DNA of 64,000 nucleotides from BJGV01 sp964194745. Lineage in GTDB: Bacteria; Pseudomonadota; Gammaproteobacteria; Burkholderiales; Nitrosomonadaceae. Below the pieces are notes generated by a model. That model ran no database searches. It was not told the DNA's origin and worked only from the letters and a program-made list of their open reading frames with translations. Of this stretch, positions 17,664-25,774 are shown piece by piece (within the stretch, counting starts at the first letter, position 1; every line of letters starts with the position of its first letter). The stretch spans positions 434,001 to 498,000 of the forward strand of contig OZ252054.1 in assembly GCA_965248035.1 (NCBI GenBank), in the 5' to 3' direction. The position numbers and the translations under genes are program-made.

Positions 17664-18053
17664 TTAAATGCGTCGCTTTTTAGGTGCGCGACAGCCATTA
17701 TGTGGGAATGGTGTCACATCAGAAATACTGGTAATTTTAAACCCAGCTGCATTCAGTGCACGTACCGCAGACTCCCTACCTAGACCAGGACCCTTGATAC
17801 GTACTTCCAAGTTCTTTACTCCACACTCCTGTGCAGCCTTACTTGCCTTCTCAGCTGCAACTTGGGCGGCAAACGGCGTACTTTTGCGTGAACCTTTAAA
17901 GCCGGCTCCACCGGAAGTAGCCCATGACAAGGCATTTCCTTGACGGTCAGTAATGGTAACTATAGTGTTGTTAAATGAAGCATGAATATGGGCAATACCC
18001 TCGGCCACGTTCTTCTTGACCTTTTTACGTACCCGTGAAGCTGTTTTTACCAT
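17664..18053 (-). CDS. rpsK: 30S ribosomal protein S11
   Basis: 129 residues with IAHIHASFNNTIVTITDRQG and the C-terminal NGCRAPKKRRI signature. It is a platform protein of the small subunit and lies between rpsM and rpsD in the alpha operon. Confidence 0.97.
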   Translation of the reverse strand: MVKTASRVRKKVKKNVAEGIAHIHASFNNTIVTITDRQGNALSWATSGGAGFKGSRKSTPFAAQVAAEKASKAAQECGVKNLEVRIKGPGLGRESAVRALNAAGFKITSISDVTPFPHNGCRAPKKRRI

Positions 18054-18093
18054 ATCTGATTATTCCTTTAATCTACAATTTATTGGCTACCAC

Positions 18094-18474
18094 TTACCTT
18101 GCTGCCGGCCTTCCAGCGGAGGAGCGAATTGCCTTACGCGGACCTTTACGAGTTCTAGCGTTAGTCTTAGTACGCTGGCCACGAACAGGTAGGCCACGAC
18201 GGTGACGCAATCCACGATAGCAGCCTAGATCCGTTAAACGTTTAATGTTCATTGCTATTTCCCGACGCAAATCACCTTCCACCATGAATTTAGCCACATG
18301 GTCTCGTAACTTATCCATTTGCGAGCTAGTTATATCCTTGATCTTTGTGGATACGTTAATACCGACAGATGCGCAAATCTGCCTTGCCCCAGTGCGACCT
18401 ATGCCGTAAATCGCAGTCAACGCGATTTCTGCATGCTGATGATTTGGAATATTTACTCCGGCAATACGAGCCAT
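18094..18474 (-). CDS. rpsM: 30S ribosomal protein S13
   Basis: 126 residues beginning MARIAGVNIPNHQHAEIALT, with the C-terminal basic LRHRRGLPVRGQRTKTNART signature. It is the first gene of the alpha operon, in the usual order rpmJ-rpsM-rpsK-rpsD-rpoA-rplQ. Confidence 0.97.
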   Translation of the reverse strand: MARIAGVNIPNHQHAEIALTAIYGIGRTGARQICASVGINVSTKIKDITSSQMDKLRDHVAKFMVEGDLRREIAMNIKRLTDLGCYRGLRHRRGLPVRGQRTKTNARTRKGPRKAIRSSAGRPAAR

Positions 18475-18532
18475 ATAAACACCCTACAAATAAAAACAGT
18501 TAATTATAACAGCTAAAGCTATATCTACTCAA

Positions 18533-18646
18533 TCAACCTTGGCGCTGCTTATGCCGTGGATCCTTACAAATCACTCGAACCACTCGATTGCGCCGAATAA
18601 TCTTACAATTTCGGCAAATTTTCTTGACTGATGTCAATACTTTCAT
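18533..18646 (-). CDS. rpmJ: 50S ribosomal protein L36
   Basis: 37 residues from ATG 18646. The sequence contains KKICRNCKIIRR and a later VICKDPRHKQRQG, the zinc-ribbon (C+) form of L36. It lies between infA and rpsM as expected. Confidence 0.95.
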   Translation of the reverse strand: MKVLTSVKKICRNCKIIRRNRVVRVICKDPRHKQRQG

Positions 18647-18662
18647 GTCTGCTCTCCCTTAA

Positions 18663-18881
18663 CTACTTGGCACGAAATGTAATTCGCGCTCTGCTTAAAT
18701 CATACGGCGTTAGATCTACAGTCACTTTGTCTCCCGGCAAAATTCGAATGTAATGCATGCGCATCTTGCCGGAAATATGCCCCAGTACCACATGCCCATT
18801 TTCGAGCTTGACTCGAAACGTTGCGTTGGGCAACGTTTCGAGTATCTCACCTTGCATTTGTATCGTTTCTTCCTTAGCCAT
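18663..18881 (-). CDS. infA: translation initiation factor IF-1
   Basis: 72 residues, the standard size, a single OB-fold domain (MAKEETIQMQGEILETLPNA, then HISGKMRMHYIRILPGDKV). It sits between secY and rpmJ. Confidence 0.96.
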   Translation of the reverse strand: MAKEETIQMQGEILETLPNATFRVKLENGHVVLGHISGKMRMHYIRILPGDKVTVDLTPYDLSRARITFRAK

Positions 18882-18898
18882 TCTTTCCTTAGTCGCAA

Positions 18899-20227
18899 TT
18901 ATCTTATAGACAAACCACCACCACCCTTAAAGTTAGTTTTCTTCAACAGGCTATCGTACTGTTGCGACATAATGTAGGCCTGCACCTGTGCCATAAAATC
19001 CATAGTTACAACCACAATAATCAATAACGAGGTTCCACCAAAATAAAAGGGCACGTTCCATTTCAAGATTAAAAATTCTGGTAGCAAACATACCAGCGTT
19101 ACATAAATTGCCCCTGCCATAGTTAACCGCAGCATAATACGCTCAATATGCTTGGCGGTCTGGTCGCCGGGGCGAATACCTGGAATAAAAGCTCCACTTT
19201 TCTTCAAATTATCTGCAGTATCCTTAGGATTAAACACCAATGCAGTATAAAAAAAACAGAAGAATATGATCATTACCGCATACATAATCACATAAAGCGG
19301 CTGGCCTGGAGACAATGCCCCGCTCACATCCTTCAACCAAGACATAGATTCACCACTGGTCGCCCATCCTGCTAATGTTGCGGGAAACAAAATAATGCTG
19401 GATGCAAAGATTGGTGGAATTACGCCAGCCATATTAAGCTTTAACGGTAGATGTGAACTCTGACCACCATAAACCTTCCGTCCTACTTGTCGCTTGGCAT
19501 AGTTAACCAATATTTTACGCTGGCCGCGCTCTACAAACACCACGAAAGCCGTGACCAAGGCGACTGCAAGAAAAATTGCCAGCGCTACCAAGGAATGCAT
19601 TGCACCAGTTCGCACTAATTCGAGCGTGCCACCAATTGCGCTCGGTAGCCCAGCTACAATACCGGCAAAAATAATCAAGGATATGCCGTTTCCTATGCCA
19701 CGTTCGGTAATCTGCTCGCCCAGCCACATCAGGAATATAGTCCCTGTCACTAAAGTTATTACCGTGGTCATCAGGAACTCTGGACCCGGCTCGAGCACTA
19801 ACCCAGCTTGAGATTGCAACGCGATAGATATGCCATAACCTTGCACTAATGCCAACCCCAACGTGAAATAACGAGTGTATTGAGTGATCTTCCTGCGCCC
19901 AGCTTCACCTTCTTTTCTTAGTGCTTCCAAATAAGGGAAAGCGTGAGTGCCGAGCTGCATAATGATCGAAGCAGAAATGTAAGGCATGATCCCCAAAGCA
20001 AAAACCGAGAAACGGGATAGCGCGCCACCAGAAAACATGTTAAACATGCCGATAATGCCGCCCTGCTGCGAATCAAACAAGTCTTTCAGTACCACTGGGT
20101 CAATACCAGGCACAGGAACATGTGCACCAATCCGATAGACAACAAGCGCGAACAATAAGAACCATAGTCGACGTTTCATATCTGCAAGTTTTCCGGAACC
20201 ACCTCCTAACAATCCGCTAGCAGCCAA
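18899..20227 (-). CDS. secY: preprotein translocase subunit SecY
   Basis: 442 residues with ten predicted membrane helices. It forms the protein-conducting channel. Family signatures include VPVPGID, the plug-region ISASIIMQLG and ERGIGNGISLIIF. It lies between rplO and infA in the spc operon. Confidence 0.97.
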   Translation of the reverse strand: MAASGLLGGGSGKLADMKRRLWFLLFALVVYRIGAHVPVPGIDPVVLKDLFDSQQGGIIGMFNMFSGGALSRFSVFALGIMPYISASIIMQLGTHAFPYLEALRKEGEAGRRKITQYTRYFTLGLALVQGYGISIALQSQAGLVLEPGPEFLMTTVITLVTGTIFLMWLGEQITERGIGNGISLIIFAGIVAGLPSAIGGTLELVRTGAMHSLVALAIFLAVALVTAFVVFVERGQRKILVNYAKRQVGRKVYGGQSSHLPLKLNMAGVIPPIFASSIILFPATLAGWATSGESMSWLKDVSGALSPGQPLYVIMYAVMIIFFCFFYTALVFNPKDTADNLKKSGAFIPGIRPGDQTAKHIERIMLRLTMAGAIYVTLVCLLPEFLILKWNVPFYFGGTSLLIIVVVTMDFMAQVQAYIMSQQYDSLLKKTNFKGGGGLSIR

Positions 20228-20244
20228 TTTGTGTCCTCTTGACT

Positions 20245-20688
20245 TTATTCAACACTGCCACCGACAGCTTCAATGGCAGCTTTCGCACCCTTTGTAACTA
20301 GAATGCCCTGCAATTTTATTGCGCGGCTGACCTTGCCAGTAAGTATAATTTTGGCAGCTAAAACGGTTCTTGGAACGATCCCAGCCTGCTTTAATACCTT
20401 GATATCTATAACATCTACTGGTAACTTGTTCAATGCTGACAGTTGTACTTCAGCAGTATTCCCCTTAGTGAGGGAAACAAAACCCCGTTTTGGTAGACGG
20501 CGCTGCAGTGGCATTTGCCCACCCTCGAATCCAACCTTGTGAAATCCACCAGCACGGGATTTCTGTCCTTTATGGCCACGCCCAGCAGTCTTGCCAAACC
20601 CTGAGCCTATGCCGCGCCCTACACGACGTCTAGAATAGGTGGCTCCATCAGCAGTCCTAATTGAATTTAGCCTCATTTTATGTACCAC
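20245..20688 (-). CDS. rplO: 50S ribosomal protein L15
   Basis: 147 residues, glycine-rich N-terminal half (RVGRGIGSGFGKTAGRGHKG) typical of L15. The start overlaps the end of rpmD by 11 bp. Confidence 0.97.
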   Translation of the reverse strand: MVHKMRLNSIRTADGATYSRRRVGRGIGSGFGKTAGRGHKGQKSRAGGFHKVGFEGGQMPLQRRLPKRGFVSLTKGNTAEVQLSALNKLPVDVIDIKVLKQAGIVPRTVLAAKIILTGKVSRAIKLQGILVTKGAKAAIEAVGGSVE

Positions 20689-20866
20689 ACTTCACAAGGT
20701 AATAAATTTTATTAATCATACCTTGCACCGCCGGTGTATTTTCTAGTTCAGCGCTACTGTTAATTCTGCGTAATCCGAGTCCGCGCACGATTGCACGATG
20801 TGTCTTTTTCGTGCCAATCAGGCTCCTGATCAAAGTCACTTTTATTCTTTTCACTTTCCTGCTCAT
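20678..20866 (-). CDS. rpmD: 50S ribosomal protein L30
   Basis: 62 residues with KVTLIRSLIGTKKTHRAIVR and GLRRINSS, the normal short L30. It overlaps rpsE by 4 bp and rplO by 11 bp, indicating tight coupling. Confidence 0.95.
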   Translation of the reverse strand: MSRKVKRIKVTLIRSLIGTKKTHRAIVRGLGLRRINSSAELENTPAVQGMINKIYYLVKCGT

Positions 20867-21408
20867 TGTTGTACCAACTCCATAATATCCTCCACACTTT
20901 TGCCACGCTTAGCAGCAACTTCAGCTGGAGTATTCATTGCTTGTAAACCTTGCAGCGTAGCACGAACGACGTTGTAGGGATTTGTTGAACCAATGCACTT
21001 GGCTAGAATATTGTGCACGCCCATTACTTCAAATATTGCGCGCATGGGGCCCCCAGCAATAATGCCTGTACCTTCAGAAGCAGGCTGCATATACACTTTG
21101 GCTGCACCATGCTTACCTATAACTGGGTGATACAATGCACCGTTCTTGAGACTTACCTTGATCATCTTGCGGCGCGCTTCATCCATTGCTTTTTGTACCG
21201 CTACTGGCACCTCACGAGACTTGCCCTTTCCCATCCCGACACTACCGTCACCATTGCCAACTACAGCCAGAACGGCAAAACCAAGAATGCGACCCCCCTT
21301 AACTACTTTGGTAACACGATTAATTGCCACCATTTTTTCCTTGAGCCCATCACCACGGTCATCTCCTTGTGGAGTTTTGCCTTGCATTCTTCCCTGCATC
21401 TTAGCCAT
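20863..21408 (-). CDS. rpsE: 30S ribosomal protein S5
   Basis: 181 residues. The S5 double-stranded RNA-binding domain has VKGGRILGFAVLAVVGNGDG, and the C-terminal domain has GTGIIAGGPMRAIFE. It functions in decoding fidelity. Confidence 0.97.
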   Translation of the reverse strand: MAKMQGRMQGKTPQGDDRGDGLKEKMVAINRVTKVVKGGRILGFAVLAVVGNGDGSVGMGKGKSREVPVAVQKAMDEARRKMIKVSLKNGALYHPVIGKHGAAKVYMQPASEGTGIIAGGPMRAIFEVMGVHNILAKCIGSTNPYNVVRATLQGLQAMNTPAEVAAKRGKSVEDIMELVQQ

Positions 21409-21421
21409 TAATAGTCCTCAA

Positions 21422-21778
21422 CTAGAATATTAAACCATGCTCACGAGCGGCATCAGCTAGCGCCCTAATGCGACCATGATATTTAAAACCAGAACGGTCG
21501 AATCCAACCTTAGAAATGCCTATAATTTTTGCCTTCTCAGCTATTCGTTTACCCACTACTGCCGCTGCGCCTATAGAGCTCCCATTGGATAACTCTTTAC
21601 GTACTTCTGGTTCTAAAGTAGAGGCACTAGTTAACACTTTGCCACTAGTATTATCTATCACTTGTGCGTAAATATGACAATTGCTGCGGTGCACCGCCAG
21701 ACGCACTATCTTCAATTCAGCAATTTTGGCACGAGTTTGACGCGCACGACGCAGGCGAGATTGTATTAAATTTAACAT
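21422..21778 (-). CDS. rplR: 50S ribosomal protein L18
   Basis: 118 residues, ending in the signature FDRSGFKYHGRIRALADAAR and GLIF. It binds 5S rRNA and sits in its normal place between rplF and rpsE. Confidence 0.97.
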   Translation of the reverse strand: MLNLIQSRLRRARQTRAKIAELKIVRLAVHRSNCHIYAQVIDNTSGKVLTSASTLEPEVRKELSNGSSIGAAAVVGKRIAEKAKIIGISKVGFDRSGFKYHGRIRALADAAREHGLIF

Positions 21779-21789
21779 ATCTATCTCGA

Positions 21790-22323
21790 TTATTTCTTCT
21801 TCGCTTCTTTCATGTTAATTACTTCATCAGTGTAACGTACACCTTTTCCTTTATAGGGCTCAGGCTTACGGTAGGCACGCACTTCCGCCGCAACTTGACC
21901 AACCAGCTGTTTGTCTATCCCTTTAATCAGAATCTCGGTCTGAGTTGGCGTTTCCACTTTCACACCTTTAGGTATTTTGTAAACTATCGGGTGGGAAAAC
22001 CCTAAAATAAGGTTAAGAATCTCATTTGTGACCTGCGCGCGATAACCTACCCCTACTAATGATAACTTTTTCTCAAAACCGCTGGTTACTCCTTGCATCA
22101 TATTTGCTAGTAACGCACGCATGGTGCCTGACATAGCATTGGCCTGCGTAGAACTATTTGCCACCTTTACAAGCAAAGTATCTCCATCACGCTCAATGAT
22201 TACATCGGAATTAAAGCTACGCTGCAATTTACCCAGCGGACCTTTGATCGACACTTCTGACGAAGATAAAATCACTTCTACGTTAGCCGGAACTGATACC
22301 GGCTCCTTACCTATTCGTGACAT
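21790..22323 (-). CDS. rplF: 50S ribosomal protein L6
   Basis: 177 residues opening MSRIGKEPVSVPANVEV. The C-terminal signature is RKPEPYKGKGVRYTDE. Length and position are standard. Confidence 0.97.
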   Translation of the reverse strand: MSRIGKEPVSVPANVEVILSSSEVSIKGPLGKLQRSFNSDVIIERDGDTLLVKVANSSTQANAMSGTMRALLANMMQGVTSGFEKKLSLVGVGYRAQVTNEILNLILGFSHPIVYKIPKGVKVETPTQTEILIKGIDKQLVGQVAAEVRAYRKPEPYKGKGVRYTDEVINMKEAKKK

Positions 22324-22336
22324 ATGATCAATACCC

Positions 22337-22732
22337 CTAAGCTACTATACATAACACCTCGCCACCTATACCACTAGCACGCGCCTTACGCTCAGTCATT
22401 ACACCTTTAGAAGTGGAAATTATCGCCACACCTAGACCGTTCATAACATTAGGAAGATTGTCGTTAGGCTGATAAATACGTAACCCAGGACGACTAACAC
22501 GTTCAATTTTTTCAATCACTGGACGACCCGCGTAATATTTTAAACTAATATACAACTCTGGCTTACCATCTGATTCCCTTATAGCAAAATGTTCAATATA
22601 GCCTTCATCCTTCAATACTTGAGCTATTGCCTGCTTCAACTTTGACGCAGGCATTGCCACGACATTTTTTTCGGAGAGCTGCGCATTACGTATGCGTGTC
22701 AACATATCAGCGATGGGGTCACTCATGCTCAT
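22337..22732 (-). CDS. rpsH: 30S ribosomal protein S8
   Basis: 131 residues, MSMSDPIADMLTRIRNAQ at the start and the STSKGVMTERKAR...GGEVLC signature at the end. In E. coli S8 represses the spc operon by binding the rplE region; this is not testable here. Confidence 0.97.
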   Translation of the reverse strand: MSMSDPIADMLTRIRNAQLSEKNVVAMPASKLKQAIAQVLKDEGYIEHFAIRESDGKPELYISLKYYAGRPVIEKIERVSRPGLRIYQPNDNLPNVMNGLGVAIISTSKGVMTERKARASGIGGEVLCIVA

Positions 22733-22903
22733 CTAGGGGCACCTCTAGAAATCCAACTTTCGTTACAAATTTTAATACTCAATTTTTGAGAACACTCATA
22801 TTAATTAATCATACTCTGAACATTGTCTAACAACTTCTGACAACATCTTACTTAAAAATCTTAGTACTCATCAATTCCGTTACGCATTCTTCCGCTGTTA
22901 TTA
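22733..22903 (-). other. 171-bp spacer between rpsN and rpsH
   Basis: Unusually wide for the spc operon, where these genes normally lie within 10-30 bp. It is AT-rich, with no open frame, no terminator and no convincing promoter. It may be a remnant of an old insertion or carry an unrecognised leader. Confidence 0.4.
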
Positions 22904-23209
22904 CTACCAACTAGCCTTTGTCATTCCGGGTATTTCACCACTCATAGCAATATCGCGTAATTTGCTACGTCCCAGACCAAATTTGCTATACACACCCCGC
23001 GGACGACCCGTAAGCATACAACGATTACGTACTCGTACTGGGCTGGCATTACGAGGCAACATTTGTAATTTTATTCTGGCAGAATATCGTTCCTCATCAC
23101 TCGCGTTAGCATTGTTAATAACGATAAATAGTTCAGCACGGTATGCAGCAAATTTTTTCACGGTTTCACGACGTTTCAGGTCACGGTTAATTAAAGCAAT
23201 CTTAGCCAT
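22904..23209 (-). CDS. rpsN: 30S ribosomal protein S14 (zinc-independent form)
   Basis: 101 residues, the long form without the CxxC zinc motif. It contains NRCMLTGRPRGVYSKFGLGR and the C-terminal GEIPGMTKASW signature. Confidence 0.97.
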   Translation of the reverse strand: MAKIALINRDLKRRETVKKFAAYRAELFIVINNANASDEERYSARIKLQMLPRNASPVRVRNRCMLTGRPRGVYSKFGLGRSKLRDIAMSGEIPGMTKASW

Positions 23210-23216
23210 ATTGTCC

Positions 23217-23756
23217 TCAGTTTTTGAATGGGAATTTAAATGCCGTCAACAATGCTTTGGCCTCTGCATCTGTTTTGGCAGTGGTAGTAATTGTAATATC
23301 CATACCACGCAACACATCGACCTTGTCGTAATCAATTTCTGGGAAGATGATTTGCTCTTTCACACCCATGCTGTAATTTCCACGGCCATCAAATGCCCTA
23401 CCAGAAGTTCCGCGAAAATCACGAATACGTGGGATCGCCACACTCACTAGTCGATCTAGAAACTCATACATATGTAAACGGCGTAACGTTACCATACAGC
23501 CTACTGGATAGCCCTCACGCACCTTGAATGTGGCTATAGATTTTCTTGACTTGGTTACCACTGGTTTTTGTCCGGCAATTTTCTGCATATCACCGACTGC
23601 ATTATCTAAGATTTTTTTATCAGCTACTGCCTCACCGACGCCCATATTGAGCGTAATCTTACTAATTCGTGGCACTTCCATCACAGACTTGTAGGTAAAC
23701 TGCTCCATCAACTTCTTGGTTATAGTGTCACGATAAAATTCTTGCAAACGGGCCAT
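23217..23756 (-). CDS. rplE: 50S ribosomal protein L5
   Basis: 179 residues with the L5 signature KITLNMGVGEAVADKK and the C-terminal IFPEIDYDKVD. It binds 5S rRNA. A short run of tandem TTAC repeats follows in the 45-bp gap to rplX (about 23771-23795). Confidence 0.97.
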   Translation of the reverse strand: MARLQEFYRDTITKKLMEQFTYKSVMEVPRISKITLNMGVGEAVADKKILDNAVGDMQKIAGQKPVVTKSRKSIATFKVREGYPVGCMVTLRRLHMYEFLDRLVSVAIPRIRDFRGTSGRAFDGRGNYSMGVKEQIIFPEIDYDKVDVLRGMDITITTTAKTDAEAKALLTAFKFPFKN

Positions 23757-23800
23757 ATTCTCTCTTATTTATTTACTTACTTACTTACTTACTTTCTTTA

Positions 23801-24118
23801 TTAGATATCGACTAATTCGCCATTCGATTTGAAATAACGCACTTTACGTTTATCTTCCAGCGTCTTGAACCCCACCCTGTCAGCCTTTTTTGTGGCGGAA
23901 TTAAAAATCGCAACATTTGAGACCTGAATCGGCTTTTCCATCTCAACTATACCGCCAGCCACTCCTTTATTTGGATCGGGTTTCGCGTGCTTCTTTACCT
24001 TGTTTACACCCTCAACCACCACTAAAAAAGCATTTTCCACACGTAGCACTGTTCCGCGTTTACCCTTGTCTTTACCAGTTGTGACGATCACGTCATCACC
24101 TTTTTTAATTTTTTTCAT
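23801..24118 (-). CDS. rplX: 50S ribosomal protein L24
   Basis: 105 residues beginning with a KOW motif (KKGDDVIVTTGKDKGKRGTV). It nucleates 50S assembly. It is in its normal place between rplN and rplE. Confidence 0.97.
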   Translation of the reverse strand: MKKIKKGDDVIVTTGKDKGKRGTVLRVENAFLVVVEGVNKVKKHAKPDPNKGVAGGIVEMEKPIQVSNVAIFNSATKKADRVGFKTLEDKRKVRYFKSNGELVDI

Positions 24119-24138
24119 ACTGGCTCCTTACTCCACTC

Positions 24139-24507
24139 TTATAAAACTTCTGGTGCAAGCGATACAATCTTCATAAAACGTGCGTTACGCAACTCGCGTG
24201 TCACTGGTCCAAAAATACGTGTGCCAATAGGTTCCAGCTTAGCATTTAATAATACTGCAGCATTTTTGTCGAACTTTATAAGAGAACCGTCTGCACGGCG
24301 CACTCCTTTAGCAGTACGCACTACAACTGCGTTGTATATCTCGCCTTTTTTTACACGACCACGTGGCGCAACATCCTTAATGCTGACCTTGATAACATCG
24401 CCAATACCGGCATATCGTCGCCTGGAGCCGCCCAACACCTTAATACACATAATAGCGCGCGCACCAGTATTGTCTGCGACTTGCAAAATGGATTGCATTT
24501 GGATCAT
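24139..24507 (-). CDS. rplN: 50S ribosomal protein L14
   Basis: 122 residues starting MIQMQSILQVADNTGARAIM. It is the first gene of the spc operon. The S10-operon gene rpsQ, normally directly upstream, is here more than 2.3 kb away because of IS copy A. The spacer between IS and gene keeps a good promoter (24670-24698). Confidence 0.97.
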   Translation of the reverse strand: MIQMQSILQVADNTGARAIMCIKVLGGSRRRYAGIGDVIKVSIKDVAPRGRVKKGEIYNAVVVRTAKGVRRADGSLIKFDKNAAVLLNAKLEPIGTRIFGPVTRELRNARFMKIVSLAPEVL

Positions 24508-24587
24508 TTTTACTCACTCTCTCCAACTTTTCCTGCACAGAACATCAATGCATGGATAGTTTTGGAACCCGTTCGGGAGTTGTGCTA

Positions 24588-24652
24588 CTGCCAAATACTT
24601 ATTGGCAGAACACGAATTAAAAAACTAGATATCCGTGATCTATGATATCTAG
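24588..24652 (-). promoter_or_regulatory. two hairpins in the rplN leader
   Basis: Two inverted repeats lie between the candidate promoter and rplN. 24625-24652 has 9-bp arms CTAGATATC/GATATCTAG with a 10-nt loop. 24588-24608 has arms CTGCCAA/TTGGCAG with a 7-nt loop. Neither is followed by a T-run, so they are leader structures or operators rather than terminators. A regulatory role is inference. Confidence 0.45.
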
Positions 24653-24669
24653 AAACTCAAAGCGTGATA

Positions 24670-24698
24670 ATTATACTGTCACGTTACAAAAGAAACAA
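24670..24698 (-). promoter_or_regulatory. candidate spc-operon promoter
   Basis: On the minus strand, -35 TTGTTT (24693-24698) and a perfect -10 TATAAT (24670-24675) are separated by 17 bp. It lies in original chromosomal sequence, with its -35 only 4 bp from the target duplication of IS copy A. The spc operon can therefore be transcribed without reading through the IS. Confidence 0.65.
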
Positions 24699-24702
24699 GT
24701 TA

Positions 24703-24710
24703 AAATATTA
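24703..24710 (+). repeat. target-site duplication of IS copy A, left (AAATATTA)
   Basis: The same octamer is at 26770-26777. This is the only one of the four copies of this element flanked by matching 8-bp repeats. Confidence 0.88.
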
Positions 24711-24711
24711 G

Positions 24712-24968
24712 GGATTTATGTAGTTGTTACCGGACTGCCATGTAACGGATGTAACGGGGTAATCTGTTTGGCTAACTCAAATGTTCGCTGTTTCAGCGTG
24801 GAAAGCAGGTTGTCATAGGCATCGGTATTGGCGAGGAGGCAGGCTGTGAGACCAGTCACCTCCCCGGACTCAATCTTGAGAGGGCCGTTGATAGATTAAC
24901 TGCTCCAACACGGTGCAGTAGATTTTCCCTGCCTTATCGGTAAGGATTTCCTCAATGAGAGATTGCAT
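24712..24968 (-). other. possible relic reading frame downstream of the IS methyltransferase
   Basis: In every copy (best seen in copy C, 53343-53595) a 32-codon frame begins with ATG inside the methyltransferase 3' end (MQSLIEEILTDKAGKIYC). Protein-like sequence then continues in the +1 frame beyond the methyltransferase stop (INGPLKIESGEVTGL and AYDNLLSTLKQRTFELAK) almost to the IS end. Joined by one frameshift it would be a protein of about 80 residues. It may be a decayed companion gene. No family is recognised. Confidence 0.35.
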
Positions 24969-25774
24969 TCCTTGAAAATCCGATCTCTGGTCAGCTCACA
25001 ATATTTGGGCTCTTTCTCAAGACCAATGGCTTGCCGACCATGTCGGATCGCTTCTATCATAGTAGTGCCCATAGTAGTGCCCGATCCGACAAACGGATCA
25101 AACACCGTGTCCCCGATAAACGAGAATATCTTGATGCAGCGTTTCGGCAGTTCTCTTGGAAATGGGGTCTCATGACCAATCCGTTTCCTGCTCTCTCCAT
25201 TGAACGACCATGACCCCAACGACCATTCCTTAAATTCCTCGGCGCTAATATCGTTGTTTCCAGGGCGCTCACGTTTCCACGTATCTTTATAGAGCACAAT
25301 AATGGTTTCCACAGGGGCAATGACATGAGGGGCGCTGGCTGACTTCCAACTCCCCCATGCCGTGCGACGGGAGATATTGCCTTCATTCCACAGAATAGTC
25401 GCATGATAGCACCACCCGGCCTCCATTGCTAATCGCGTGATGTCTGCTGAAAGCGGTTGCTTGCCATTCTTGTTTTTATCCAGCGAGACATTGACGCATA
25501 AGCGACCGGTCGATTTCGTCCAATGAAAACAATTCGTCAGCCACTGTTTAGAAAAGTTCAAATAGGCGTCGTAGGGCAATGAATCATCTTGTTGGGCACC
25601 AGAATATGCTTTGCCAACGTTATAGGGGGGAGAGGTCACAATTAAATCCACGCTTTCTCTCGTGATCGAAGCACGGAGTGTGGCGTCTCCCTGGATCAAG
25701 CGGTGAACGAGTGGGGAGTGAGCAAAAAGCACATCCACAGCCGAATCCAAGAGGCCGGTCCCTACGGCGCTCAT
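24896..25774 (-). CDS. DNA methyltransferase, IS passenger (copy A)
   Basis: 292 residues. Catalytic motif TSPPYN at residues 47-52 and SAM motif FDPFVGSGTT near residue 225: the beta order, N4-cytosine or N6-adenine type. The start overlaps the transposase stop by 4 bp (ATGA). A 12-bp tandem duplication (25058-25081) inserts GTTM directly after the SAM motif, so activity may differ from copies B and C (288 residues). The target site is unknown, and no intact restriction partner is present. Confidence 0.88.
   Translation of the reverse strand: MSAVGTGLLDSAVDVLFAHSPLVHRLIQGDATLRASITRESVDLIVTSPPYNVGKAYSGAQQDDSLPYDAYLNFSKQWLTNCFHWTKSTGRLCVNVSLDKNKNGKQPLSADITRLAMEAGWCYHATILWNEGNISRRTAWGSWKSASAPHVIAPVETIIVLYKDTWKRERPGNNDISAEEFKEWSLGSWSFNGESRKRIGHETPFPRELPKRCIKIFSFIGDTVFDPFVGSGTTMGTTMIEAIRHGRQAIGLEKEPKYCELTRDRIFKECNLSLRKSLPIRQGKSTAPCWSS
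25058..25081 (+). repeat. 12-bp tandem duplication in methyltransferase, copy A
   Basis: CATAGTAGTGCC twice in a row. It is present in copies A and D and single in copies B and C. It is in frame and adds four residues. Confidence 0.9.
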
